Below are positions 6,886-14,639 of a stretch of 17,646 bases of DNA, one piece after another. This DNA is from Candidatus Bathyarchaeota archaeon (GTDB taxonomy: Archaea; Thermoproteota; Bathyarchaeia; Bathyarchaeales; DTEX01): NCBI GenBank assembly GCA_021158305.1, contig JAGGUU010000163.1, positions 1 to 17,646 on the forward strand, given 5' to 3'. Below the pieces are notes generated by a model, which was given only the letters and a program-made list of their open reading frames with translations, was not told the origin of the DNA and made no database searches. The translations under genes and the position numbers were made by a program. Position 1 is the stretch's first letter; each line of letters begins with the position of its first letter.

Positions 6886-6912
6886 TTTTTCTCTTTTTTG
6901 TTTGGGAGAAGA
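6886..6912 (+). promoter_or_regulatory. T-rich intercistronic tract before the epimerase gene
   Basis: The 27-base gap between the second dehydrogenase and the epimerase holds T5 (6887-6891) and T6 (6894-6899) runs separated by CTC, then GGGAGA (6904-6909) as the ribosome site for ATG 6913. Archaeal RNA polymerase terminates at oligo-T, so partial termination here could lower expression of the two distal genes. No hairpin is present. Confidence 0.4.
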
Positions 6913-7713
6913 ATGCTTCCCATAGCAATAGTGGCGGCTATAGAGCCCGGAGTTAACCCTCTGGGCTTAAGCGGAGAACCCGAGCTAGTCTTCAGAGAAG
7001 TCTCCAGAATGGGCTATGACGGCGTTGAGCTCTTGATCAAGGATCCATCCTTCTTCGATATTGATAGAGTTAAAAGGTTATCTGAAGAGTTTGGGCTCTC
7101 AATACCAGCTGTGGGAACAGGTCCAACATACACGATTTACGGCTTAAGCCTCTCATCACCGGAGAAAAAGATCAGGGAGAAAGCGATTGAAAGAATCAAG
7201 GAGTACTTAGAGATTGGGCGAAGGCTGAATTCCCCGGTAATAATAGGCTCAGTTAAGGGAAAGCCGAAGGATCGCAAGTTTGGAATCGAGAATCTCAAGG
7301 GATCCCTAAGGATCTGTGCAAAGTACGCTGAGAAGATAGGGGCGCGCATTCTGATAGAGCCGCTGAACAGGTATGAATCTACGATAGTGAACACATTGAA
7401 GGAAGCTGTCAAGTTGAGAAATGAGCTGGGCTCCGAGAGGATCGGGGTTATGGCAGATACGTTTCACATGAATATTGAGGAGAGATCAATCTATGACAGT
7501 ATAGTTGAAGCCGACGGCTACTTGGAACATATGCATATAGCGGACAGCAATAGGCTGGCCCCCGGAGATGGACACTTAGACTTTAATCAAGTTATGAATG
7601 CGTTGGATAAGATAGGCTACCGCTCCTTTCTTAGCGCCGAGATCCTGCCTCTTCCAAACCCACGCGAAGCAGCTGAAAGAACGATTAGATATATTAAGAT
7701 GATACTCTCGTGA
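6913..7713 (+). CDS. iolO: Sugar epimerase of the tagatose/psicose 3-epimerase fold, IolO-like (5-keto-L-gluconate epimerase candidate)
   Basis: This 266-aa TIM-barrel epimerase has the metal tetrad Glu149 (IEPLNRYE), Asp182 (MADTFHMN), His208 (MHIADSNR) and Glu243 (SAEILP), in register with D-psicose 3-epimerases. The blocks IKDPS, AVGTGPTYTIYGLSLSSP, REKAIERI, IEPLNRYES, GVMADTFHMNIEE and HIADSNRLAPGDGHLDF closely match my recollection of T. maritima TM0416 (IolO). That enzyme converts 5-keto-L-gluconate to D-tagaturonate after IolN. This match, more than the fold, supports the inositol or uronate assignment of the whole operon. I chose ATG 6913 (MLPIAIV) over TTG 6898 because the family begins at this first strand and GGGAGA precedes it. 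A different ketose or ketouronate substrate is the main alternative. Confidence 0.85.
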   Translation: MLPIAIVAAIEPGVNPLGLSGEPELVFREVSRMGYDGVELLIKDPSFFDIDRVKRLSEEFGLSIPAVGTGPTYTIYGLSLSSPEKKIREKAIERIKEYLEIGRRLNSPVIIGSVKGKPKDRKFGIENLKGSLRICAKYAEKIGARILIEPLNRYESTIVNTLKEAVKLRNELGSERIGVMADTFHMNIEERSIYDSIVEADGYLEHMHIADSNRLAPGDGHLDFNQVMNALDKIGYRSFLSAEILPLPNPREAAERTIRYIKMILS

Positions 7714-7715
7714 TT

Positions 7716-7739
7716 TGCATTAAATTGATCATGCATTAA
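7716..7739 (+). repeat. 8-bp direct repeat between iolO-like and isomerase genes
   Basis: TGCATTAA occurs at 7716-7723 and again at 7732-7739 with a start-to-start spacing of 16 bases, inside the short gap between two genes of the operon. It could be a protein-binding site, but 8-base repeats in A/T-rich spacers also arise by chance. Confidence 0.25.
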
Positions 7740-7756
7740 CTGGAAGCGATTACGAG

Positions 7757-8626
7757 TTGAAGATTGGAATAAACCTATCAATCAATAACGATCGAGACTA
7801 TAAAACGGCCTTAATCAAGCAACTAAAGATCTTCGAAGAGATTAAATTCGATAACGTCGAAATCTCTCCCGGCTGCTCCGGAATCATAAAGAACGGCTTG
7901 CTTGATAAAAGAGAGTGCTCTAAATTTCTCGATATCCTATCAAGCTATGGCTTCTCCTACACGGTGCATGCACCATATGAAATGAACCTAGTAAGCCCTC
8001 TACTTCTGAAGATTTCTGAGAAGGTGATGAAGTCATGCATAGATCTCTGCGTCATGCTGGACTCAGACGTGCTCGTTATACATTCAGGCTATATTACGCC
8101 GGCTGATAAGATGTCTGAGTCTGAAGCTCTGCGAATCCTCGTTGGCTCCCTTAAGAAGTGGGGAAGGTACGCCCGCGACTCAAGCGTGCTAATTGGAGTT
8201 GAGAATGGAGATTTAGGCTTCACTCACCTATGCAGAGAGATTGACAAGCTGATTGACGTCGTCAAAAACGTAAACATGGATAGCGTAGGCGTAACATTCG
8301 ACGCTGGCCATGCATTTATCTCCGCAAGATATTACAAGTTTAATTTTCTGGAAGCCGTCAAAAATGTTGCGCCTTATATGATTCATATGCACTTGCATGA
8401 TAACTACGGCGAATTCGATCCGCTCTCACCAGACAAGAAGAACATAGTCTTTGGCTACGGAGACCTGCACATGCCGATCGGATGGGGTAAAATACCATAC
8501 AGGGAAGTTTTCCGGCTGATTAAGGGAAGATATAAGCGTGAACTCTACCTTTTAGAGATCGATCCTAAATTCAAAGAATACTATGGATACGCTGCTGCAA
8601 AGTTAAAGGAGATGTTGAGTTCTTGA
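7757..8626 (+). CDS. Sugar phosphate isomerase/epimerase (xylose-isomerase-like TIM barrel, EndoIV-like metal set)
   Basis: The 289-aa product belongs to the AP_endonuc_2/IolE-IolI superfamily. It keeps a full set of potential metal ligands in the order seen in endonuclease IV: His71 (VHAPYE), His109 (IHSGY), Glu149 (VENGD), Asp182 and His185 (FDAGH), His212/His214 (MHLHDN), Asp236 and His238 (GDLHMPIGWG) and Glu267 (LEID). The HLHDN...DxHxPIG block is common in isomerase members of the superfamily, so an isomerase or dehydratase acting in the cyclitol/ketouronate route is more likely than DNA repair. It starts at TTG 7757 (MKIGINLS) behind a weak GGAAGCGA. It lies 43 bases after the IolO-like gene and is the last gene of the operon. 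The specific reaction is unknown. Confidence 0.8.
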   Translation: MKIGINLSINNDRDYKTALIKQLKIFEEIKFDNVEISPGCSGIIKNGLLDKRECSKFLDILSSYGFSYTVHAPYEMNLVSPLLLKISEKVMKSCIDLCVMLDSDVLVIHSGYITPADKMSESEALRILVGSLKKWGRYARDSSVLIGVENGDLGFTHLCREIDKLIDVVKNVNMDSVGVTFDAGHAFISARYYKFNFLEAVKNVAPYMIHMHLHDNYGEFDPLSPDKKNIVFGYGDLHMPIGWGKIPYREVFRLIKGRYKRELYLLEIDPKFKEYYGYAAAKLKEMLSS

Positions 8627-8672
8627 CCTTCAAAGATAATATGGTGGACTGCGGATACTAATAATTTGGAGG

Positions 8673-9701
8673 TCACGTTGACTTTTCAATGCAGCTGAGG
8701 TAGGTTATATACCTATTGTATGTTTCGTTTATTATCGATCTGCCTTTGCTCATAGCCATATGTAATATATCTATCACCTGGATCAATCTGATGAGGCTCG
8801 CTGGATCCAAGGATTTGTCCGTTGCATAACTGTTCAGGATGCTTCTCATCTTCTTCAAAAATTCCTCTTCATCTCTGAATACTTTATCAACACTCTCCAC
8901 ATCGTTGGCTAGAAAGATGTTTAAAGCATCTTGGTATGTTCTTGCGGCTATCTGGCTAAGCTCGATTATTTCCCGGCGTAGAGGAGAAGGTATCTTAAGG
9001 TCTTTAGAGGTTTTCCTAGCTATCTCAACGGCGTAGTCACCTATCCTTTCAAGATCCTTAACTATTGTTCTGTAGATCAATGACTCCTCCAGCATGTTTA
9101 TTCCTATATTGCTGGCTGCTAAGCTTCCCTGTGCGAGCATCAGCTGCCTAATGATGAAAAGATTTAGGCGATCTACCTCGTCGTCGAGCTTCACGGTCTC
9201 CTCAGCCATCTTCACATCGTTCTCTACAAACGCTTTTATTGCGTTTCTATGCATGGACGAAACCGCCCTAAGCATCTTTGATAAGCCTTTCTGAATCGTC
9301 AGAGCTGAAGGATTGAACAATGTGGTCAATATCATCTCCTTATCATGTTCCTCAGATATCTCGAGGCCCATGAACTTCCATGAGTTGTTTCTAATGAATG
9401 ACTCTATGCTTGGGTCTATTTGGAGATTTGAGACTAGCTTAATGTTCTGGTAGCCAGCGAGGTACGCTGCGATTATAAGTCTAAGTATCTCCTCTTTTTT
9501 CCTCGAGTTAACCTCTATGTTAATCGCTGAGTTTAGAATCTTCTCGGCATCCCTCTTCAGCTTAATCAGCAAGCTTGAGTTTCCCTTGGGAACCAGGATT
9601 AGCTCCTCGCTTGGTTTCAACCCGACTTGATTAACCCATTTTTTAGGAAGAGAAACAATAAATGTTGTTCCTCCAATAACTTGAACCTTCCTTACTTCCA
9701 T
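8673..9701 (-). CDS. AbrB-PhoU phosphate-uptake-type regulator
   Basis: The 342-aa protein starts with a SpoVT/AbrB-type swapped-hairpin DNA-binding domain at about residues 1-50 (VQVIGGTTFIVSLPKKWV, then GLKPSEELILVP). A linker and two PhoU-type helical repeats follow from about 145 to 335, with the metal-site motif DLERIGDYAVEIA in the first. This fusion is a standard archaeal PhoU-related protein. It is thought to sense phosphate status or phosphate transport, probably as a DNA-bound regulator, though the archaeal version is little studied. The gene runs opposite to the catabolic operon and converges with it over a 46-base gap. A TATA box about 30 bases before the ATG implies a nearly leaderless transcript. 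No phosphate transporter is nearby, so its target is unknown; control of a neighbour is possible. Confidence 0.88.
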   Translation of the reverse strand: MEVRKVQVIGGTTFIVSLPKKWVNQVGLKPSEELILVPKGNSSLLIKLKRDAEKILNSAINIEVNSRKKEEILRLIIAAYLAGYQNIKLVSNLQIDPSIESFIRNNSWKFMGLEISEEHDKEMILTTLFNPSALTIQKGLSKMLRAVSSMHRNAIKAFVENDVKMAEETVKLDDEVDRLNLFIIRQLMLAQGSLAASNIGINMLEESLIYRTIVKDLERIGDYAVEIARKTSKDLKIPSPLRREIIELSQIAARTYQDALNIFLANDVESVDKVFRDEEEFLKKMRSILNSYATDKSLDPASLIRLIQVIDILHMAMSKGRSIINETYNRYITYLSCIEKST

Positions 9702-9727
9702 GGTCTTTCCCTTACCGGCTCTATAGC

Positions 9728-9736
9728 ATTTTATAC
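9728..9736 (-). promoter_or_regulatory. TATA box for the AbrB-PhoU gene
   Basis: The minus strand reads GTATAAAAT, centred about 31 bases before the ATG at 9701. With the usual archaeal spacing of about 25 bases this starts transcription within a few bases of the ATG, giving a nearly leaderless message. Confidence 0.55.
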
Positions 9737-9811
9737 ATGACTAACCTCAGAGATATTTCCGAACCTATCTATAATAATTTTCTATTTCGTTTAAGTGTTC
9801 TATTCGCCTAT

Positions 9812-9848
9812 AAAAAACACGTTGGAGGCCTAATCAAGGCTTCCACGT
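9812..9848 (-). terminator. Hairpin plus T6, candidate terminator for the fucose-isomerase-like gene
   Basis: On the minus strand TGGAAGCC, a 7-base loop and GGCCTCCA form an 8-bp stem with one A-C mismatch, extended by ACG/CGT around a bulged A, and followed after one base by TTTTTT (9817-9812). It lies about 50 bases beyond the stop at 9900. The hairpin plus T run would end that transcript. On the plus strand the same bases could be misread as a TATA box. Confidence 0.5.
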
Positions 9849-9871
9849 CTTTTCTGCACCAATATTTCTTC

Positions 9872-9888
9872 ACGTCACGGTATGACGT
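9872..9888. repeat. Perfect inverted repeat ACGTCA-N5-TGACGT
   Basis: A 6-bp perfect inverted repeat with a 5-base spacer starts 12 bases beyond the stop of the fucose-isomerase-like gene. It could be a 3'-end hairpin or a dimer-binding operator. No T tract follows directly. Confidence 0.45.
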
Positions 9889-9899
9889 CTTCATTTTAG

Positions 9900-11318
9900 T
9901 TATGCTTGAGACTCTCTTATATTGCTAAGCCGTGTATCCTCGCTACTCATAATGATGGCCTTTATTCCTTTCACTTTACAGATCGCTCGTAGCTCCTCGA
10001 CGTAGTCTCCATAGACTAAAACCCAGTGGAAGCCTCTCCACTTCCTAAGAATTCCTGAAGGGTTAGCAACTTTCACCTCAACCTGCGAACGGCATATCCT
10101 TAGATTAGGACTTCCAACGATCCTGCCCTTCACGATGAGCATCTCATCCATGTCAAAGGATAGCCCGGCTATTGTAACCTCTCCTTCTCTGAAGAATACT
10201 TTTGGAGTAGCTCCGTAATTCGACTCATGATGCGTCCTCACCTGATAGGGAAGCGCGGACTCGTTGAACCCTAAAAGCCTCGTTGGCGATGTGCAATGCG
10301 CTAGGATAAGTGTTCCATCTTTCTCATTCACTGTCGGATCGTTAAAGAATGCCGGTTTCCCAGAGATGTGCCGCATAAGATAATGTAGAATCATGGCTGT
10401 CGGGTCGGCTTCGCACGTGGCTACTATTCCGTCATCGTTGAGCTTGGAGAAAGCGAAGCATGGAGTGGCCTTCGTCCTCTCAACGAGTTCGCTTAGGCAA
10501 TTCACAGTTATCCAATCAGCTTCATTCTCCTCTATGTATTTCTTCAGAACCATATAGTATATCCCAGCTCGAAGGAGTTTCTCAGCAGTTGGCTCAACGA
10601 CCTCTACGGCTCTGGATGTGAATTCTCCAATTATCCTTTCAGCCTCTACGCGTCTATCTTTATCTTTAAGAAACTCGTTGAAGTCCTCAACGAACTTGCT
10701 GTATGTGTAAAATCGAGTTCTGTATCCAAAGATCTCGCTTCCCTTTTTAAATGAGAGCCATCCTCCGAAGGCTGAGTTCATGGGTCCAACACATACAAGC
10801 TTCGCCGATGAGATTCTTCTCAAAGCATAAACTGCTCTCAGAATAGCCTTTAGCTTCTCCGGATCTCCTTCCACGAGGAAAATTTTGTCCGAGAGTTTAT
10901 GCTTCTCAAGCCTCTCATACACTGGAGGATTGAACAGCGTTCCAGCGTAAATATTCGGCCTAAACCGGTCATAGAAGACTACATAATTAGATGCCGCAAC
11001 TATTCCATACGGTAAGTCTCCATCGGATATCCATCCGGCTGGAAATAGCGTTAAGACTATATTTACGTCAGTTTTCCTAAGATCTTCTGTTCTCTCCAAT
11101 AAATCGTCTACGTTCTCAATCTCTATCGTTGGTAAAAGATCTATTTCTATGCCTTCCCCTCTAAGATTCTCCGCCAGATCCTCGATTTGTCTATGAATAT
11201 CTATTTTCTCCTTCTCATAGTCTTCCCTACAACGTACAAAGCCCCAATAACCCTTCTCGGTCCTTTCTTCAGAGAGCCAGCGGCTAGTAGGTTTAACAAT
11301 TAAAAGTCTAACTTTCAA
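9900..11318 (-). CDS. L-fucose/L-arabinose isomerase-fold protein, substrate unknown
   Basis: The 472-aa product has the two-domain layout of the FucI/AraA superfamily. A Rossmann-like N-terminal half leads to a C-terminal half with CEADPTAMILHYLM (Glu303), AFFNDPTV (Asp327) and ILAHCTSPTRL (His341), the Glu/Asp/His metal-ligand pattern of these isomerases. Many members of this group are uncharacterised archaeal or Firmicute proteins annotated only as fucose isomerase-like. I chose TTG 11318 (MKVRLLIVKP) because GGAGAG lies 7 bases upstream; the frame extends to TTG 11333, inside that ribosome site. It follows the antiporter gene on the same strand by 57 bases but has its own A/T-rich promoter candidate. 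It may convert an aldose or uronate feeding the catabolic cluster; this is inference. Confidence 0.75.
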   Translation of the reverse strand: MKVRLLIVKPTSRWLSEERTEKGYWGFVRCREDYEKEKIDIHRQIEDLAENLRGEGIEIDLLPTIEIENVDDLLERTEDLRKTDVNIVLTLFPAGWISDGDLPYGIVAASNYVVFYDRFRPNIYAGTLFNPPVYERLEKHKLSDKIFLVEGDPEKLKAILRAVYALRRISSAKLVCVGPMNSAFGGWLSFKKGSEIFGYRTRFYTYSKFVEDFNEFLKDKDRRVEAERIIGEFTSRAVEVVEPTAEKLLRAGIYYMVLKKYIEENEADWITVNCLSELVERTKATPCFAFSKLNDDGIVATCEADPTAMILHYLMRHISGKPAFFNDPTVNEKDGTLILAHCTSPTRLLGFNESALPYQVRTHHESNYGATPKVFFREGEVTIAGLSFDMDEMLIVKGRIVGSPNLRICRSQVEVKVANPSGILRKWRGFHWVLVYGDYVEELRAICKVKGIKAIIMSSEDTRLSNIRESQA

Positions 11319-11354
11319 GTCGCGTCTCTCCAAAGGCTCTATACGTAGCTTGCT

Positions 11355-11366
11355 GCTTTTATTTTT
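11355..11366 (-). promoter_or_regulatory. A/T-rich promoter candidate for the fucose-isomerase-like gene
   Basis: On the minus strand the gap after the antiporter gene contains an AAAAAATAAAAG-type box about 40 bases before TTG 11318, leaving room for a short leader with GGAGAG. It would separate this gene's expression from the complex I cluster. The box is not a consensus TATA. Confidence 0.35.
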
Positions 11367-11375
11367 TCTCTATCA

Positions 11376-12842
11376 TTAACCGCTCGCGACAAGGGACTCT
11401 GCAGCTTGGCGGGCGAATTCTATGAAGGGAGACGGATAGATTCCGATGGCAATGCATGCTAGCGCCAGTAAGGCTATCGGAATAAGCATTAGGAAGGGAG
11501 CTTCATGCGCCTTGTTTAGCCTGCCGGAGGGAGACGACCAGATGATTATTCTTATCAGACGAAGATAATAGGCGAATCCAAGCAGAATATTCACCAAGAG
11601 TATGACTGTGGGGATATACGCGTTGCATCTAATTCCGGAATAGATGATCATTAATTCGCTTATGAAGCCGTTCAGAGGAGGAATTCCGGAAATAGCTAAT
11701 GCGCCAATTGCGAACGTTACGGCTGTCAACGGCATTCTACGGCCGATTCCGGAGAGTCTAGCTAGGCTTCTAGTCCCCGCCCTATAGATGAATGCTCCAG
11801 CGCAGAGGAACAAGAGACATTTCATTAATGCGTGATTCATGATGTGCATTAGGGCAGCTGTTAAACCTAGGACTGCATTTGCTTGTGTTGTAGCCGTGGA
11901 GACCGCGAAGAGAATATAGCCTATCTGGGCTATGCTGCTGTAGGCCAGAAGCCTCTTAATATCATCCTGTAGAAGTGCAGCTAGGTTTCCATAGCTCATC
12001 GTCAATATTGCGATAGCCATCAAAGCAGCTTGCCACGAAGAATTTATCGGAGAATAGATGGAGAAAAGGCTTCTGATAATCGCGTAGACGCCAGTTTTTA
12101 TGACTATCCCGGAGAGAAGAGCACTTATTGGAGTGGGAGCAGCTGGATGGGCATCTGGAAGCCACATGTGCAGAGGAAAGATAGCAGCTTTAACGCCGAA
12201 GCCCAGCAAGATGAAAGATAGACTGATGTATCCCCAAATGTTAGAATTAATTACCATCCCTGATGTCTGGGTGAAGCTTAAAGTTCCCGTTAAGCCATAG
12301 AGGAGTGAGATTCCGAAGAGTATTGAGGCGCTTCCTGCAGAGCTCATAACCAGATATTTCAGCCCGGCTTCGATGGGTTCCCATTCATGCTTCCTGAAGG
12401 CTACGAGCGCGTATGAGGAGATGCACATGAGTTCCCAGAATACGAAGAGTGTGAAGAAGTCCCCTGCAAATGCTACTCCGAGCATTCCGCAGATCATCGC
12501 CGACAGCAACGTATAGTAGAATGGGATTCCATCGTCTTCTTTCATGTACTCGATTGAGTAGACTGTGGCTAGTAAGCCCAGAATGGTGAAGATCAAAGCC
12601 ATAAAGACGCTCAGCCGATCGATTACCAAGCATGAGCTGAACGGGCTGGTCTTTACGGGAAGAGTCACTGGTTCTGATAGGGCTTTAATGAAGAGTTCGC
12701 GTAGAGAAAGACCGGAAAAGATTAATCCGGCGGCAATGTAGACTCCGCAGAGATTCTTTAGGTGAATCTTTGTCTCCAGCCATCCTATTAACGGCGTCGT
12801 AACCGTGAATACGATTAGTGTATCGATTGGTTGACTAAACAT
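11376..12842 (-). CDS. MrpD/NuoN-type proton-translocating antiporter-like subunit
   Basis: This 488-aa polytopic membrane protein belongs to the Nuo L/M/N-Mrp A/D superfamily and would pump H+ or Na+ in the membrane arm. The key helix-5 Glu137 sits in FTLFVFWELMCISSYALVAF, Lys218 in GVKAAIFPLHMWLPDAHPAAPTPISALLSG, and Lys249 in IKTGVYAIIR. The HMWLPDAHPAAPTPISALLSG block and GDFFTLFVFWEL are closer to what I know of MrpD and MbhH than to NuoM (PDAHTEAPTAGS) or NuoN (PDVYEGAPTPVT). The length also suits MrpD. The ATG overlaps the nuoL stop as TAATG, with GGGAGGAG about 6 bases before it. It is the last subunit of the leftward cluster and the only antiporter-like one besides L, so a canonical M plus N pair is absent here. 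Confidence 0.85.
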   Translation of the reverse strand: MFSQPIDTLIVFTVTTPLIGWLETKIHLKNLCGVYIAAGLIFSGLSLRELFIKALSEPVTLPVKTSPFSSCLVIDRLSVFMALIFTILGLLATVYSIEYMKEDDGIPFYYTLLSAMICGMLGVAFAGDFFTLFVFWELMCISSYALVAFRKHEWEPIEAGLKYLVMSSAGSASILFGISLLYGLTGTLSFTQTSGMVINSNIWGYISLSFILLGFGVKAAIFPLHMWLPDAHPAAPTPISALLSGIVIKTGVYAIIRSLFSIYSPINSSWQAALMAIAILTMSYGNLAALLQDDIKRLLAYSSIAQIGYILFAVSTATTQANAVLGLTAALMHIMNHALMKCLLFLCAGAFIYRAGTRSLARLSGIGRRMPLTAVTFAIGALAISGIPPLNGFISELMIIYSGIRCNAYIPTVILLVNILLGFAYYLRLIRIIIWSSPSGRLNKAHEAPFLMLIPIALLALACIAIGIYPSPFIEFARQAAESLVASG

Positions 12843-14638
12843 TACGCGACTCCTCCCTGTAGGGCTAGGATGATGAAGAAGAAAGCTGCAACTATGAAGG
12901 CGAGCATGTTAATATTTAAAATGCCCGTTTGAAGTCTTCTGCTGACTTTCGAAGCTAAAATTGTTCCCTTCACAAAAATGAAGTCATAAAAATCATCGAA
13001 GTAGTATCCCTTGGATAAAGCTCTGTAAAGCGTCGATGCGATTCTTCCTTTCGTTATCTCCTGTGGCGAAAGAATCTTCTTTACGTATATCAAGTAAGCC
13101 GGTAACCCCCCTATAAGAAGCGACATAAACGAGTAGATCAATGGCTCAATTCTTGTCTCAAACACGGCTTTCCCCGCTATCACCTGAGATAGAGATTCAA
13201 ATATGGGGTCTTGTAGAAAACCGGAGGTTACACAGGCAGAGGCTAGGATGATGAGAGGAGCAAGCATAACCTTCGGGGCTTCATGTGTTTTTCTCTTCGT
13301 TTCCTTTATGAATTCTGATTCGTTTCCCAAGAAGACAAGAGAAGCCATTCGGATAGTATAAGCCACTGTTACAGCGGCCGTAGCTACTCCTGCAAAGAAT
13401 ATTAAGTAACCGAAGCATCCGCCGCGGGTATAGGCTGATTCGAGAATCATCTCCTTGCTCCAGAAACCATTAAATGGCGGAATAGACGAGAGAGAAAGCG
13501 CACCTACAATGAATGTTACAAAAGTTACCGGCATTCGTTTCCATAGTCCTCCCATTTTACGCATGTCTCTCGTTCCTAAGGTGTGAATAATCACGCCGGC
13601 ACATAGAAAAAGCAGAGCCTTAAAGAAAGCGTGGCTCATAAGGTGAAACTGGCTTGCAAGCCACCCCTTCGAACCGCCGATTCCTAATGCCATGAACATG
13701 TAGCCAAGCTGGCTTATCGTTGAGTAGGCTAGCACTCTCTTAATATCAAAGGTTGCTAAGGCCATCGTCGCGGCCATGAAGGCGGTGACGGCTCCCACAA
13801 AAGCAATAATCGGCAAGTAACTATCCTGTAGTAGAAAAACCGTAGCTATTCTCGCCGTTAAATACACTCCAGCCTTAACCATCGTCGCTGCATGTATTAA
13901 CGCGCTGACCGTTGTCGGCCCCTCCATGGCGTCTGGAAGCCACACAAAGAGGGGGATCTGCGCCGATTTTCCAACGGCCCCTCCGAACATGAGTATAGCC
14001 ACATCTGTAATTAGCGAAGCGTCTAGAAGCCCAGCTACCGCCAAGTTCTTTATGGCTGAGAATCTGAATTCTCCAGAGTTAAGATACAGGGTTAAAATTC
14101 CAATCAGGAGGCATACATCTCCAATTCTAGTCACTATGAATGCTTTCATTCCTGCTCTAACAGCCTCGGCTCTCTTGTACCAGAATCCTATCAGCGCGTA
14201 GGAGCATAAGCCGACAACTTCCCAGAAAATGTAGAGCTGAAGTAAGTTGTCAGCCATGACCAATCCTATCATGGATCCGATGAAGAGAAGCATGAAGAAA
14301 TAATATCGCGTTAAGTCCTCTTCCTCACTCATATATTCAATGGAATAGAGTAGGATCAGAGTTCCTATAAACGAGACTAGGCTGGCCATGAAGACGCTGA
14401 GAGGGTCGACGAGCACTCCGAACGCCAGCTTGAAAAAGGGAATCCACCGAATCGTCACGTCGCATGAGTAGCCTTCATAAACGTCCGGTATCATCGAGAA
14501 AGTGAAGATTAACGATGCTGTGGAGAGTGCGAAGGGGCTCCAGTCACGAAGCTTCTTGCCTAGCCTTTCCAGAACAGGTATGAGGAAGCTTCCAACGATA
14601 GGTATAATCCATGAAAGCCAAGGGGCATGCGGTATCAT
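12842..14638 (-). CDS. nuoL: NADH/F420H2 dehydrogenase-like subunit L (NuoL/FpoL)
   Basis: The 598-aa membrane protein carries the L-subunit core: Glu140 in LQLYIFWEVVGLCSYALIGFW, Lys in VGKSAQIPLFVWLPDAMEGP, and Lys in TMVKAGVYLTAR. The downstream SHAFFKALLFLCAG and SIPPFNGFWSKEMI blocks are also kept. A long C-terminal section includes the amphipathic region typical of L subunits (about residues 500-550, with YYFDDFYDFIF) and a last helix. It forms the distal ion channel of the membrane arm and should clamp neighbouring subunits. I chose ATG 14638, directly after the nuoK stop (TAATATG). GTG 14647, overlapping the end of nuoK, is the alternative. The cluster order J-K-L fits complex I. Fpo and Nuo versions cannot be separated from this subunit alone. 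Confidence 0.9.
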   Translation of the reverse strand: MIPHAPWLSWIIPIVGSFLIPVLERLGKKLRDWSPFALSTASLIFTFSMIPDVYEGYSCDVTIRWIPFFKLAFGVLVDPLSVFMASLVSFIGTLILLYSIEYMSEEEDLTRYYFFMLLFIGSMIGLVMADNLLQLYIFWEVVGLCSYALIGFWYKRAEAVRAGMKAFIVTRIGDVCLLIGILTLYLNSGEFRFSAIKNLAVAGLLDASLITDVAILMFGGAVGKSAQIPLFVWLPDAMEGPTTVSALIHAATMVKAGVYLTARIATVFLLQDSYLPIIAFVGAVTAFMAATMALATFDIKRVLAYSTISQLGYMFMALGIGGSKGWLASQFHLMSHAFFKALLFLCAGVIIHTLGTRDMRKMGGLWKRMPVTFVTFIVGALSLSSIPPFNGFWSKEMILESAYTRGGCFGYLIFFAGVATAAVTVAYTIRMASLVFLGNESEFIKETKRKTHEAPKVMLAPLIILASACVTSGFLQDPIFESLSQVIAGKAVFETRIEPLIYSFMSLLIGGLPAYLIYVKKILSPQEITKGRIASTLYRALSKGYYFDDFYDFIFVKGTILASKVSRRLQTGILNINMLAFIVAAFFFIILALQGGVA

Positions 14639-14639
14639 A

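Noticed and set aside
9808..9818. CTATAAAAA reading as a plus-strand TATA box.
   Set aside because: The A run is the complement of the T6 that follows a hairpin on the minus strand, which explains it better as a terminator. No plus-strand gene follows.
9737..9928. 63-codon plus-strand frame in the gap between two minus-strand genes.
   Set aside because: It overlaps the promoter of the AbrB-PhoU gene, the hairpins and the end of the next gene. It has no ribosome site and its composition does not look coding.
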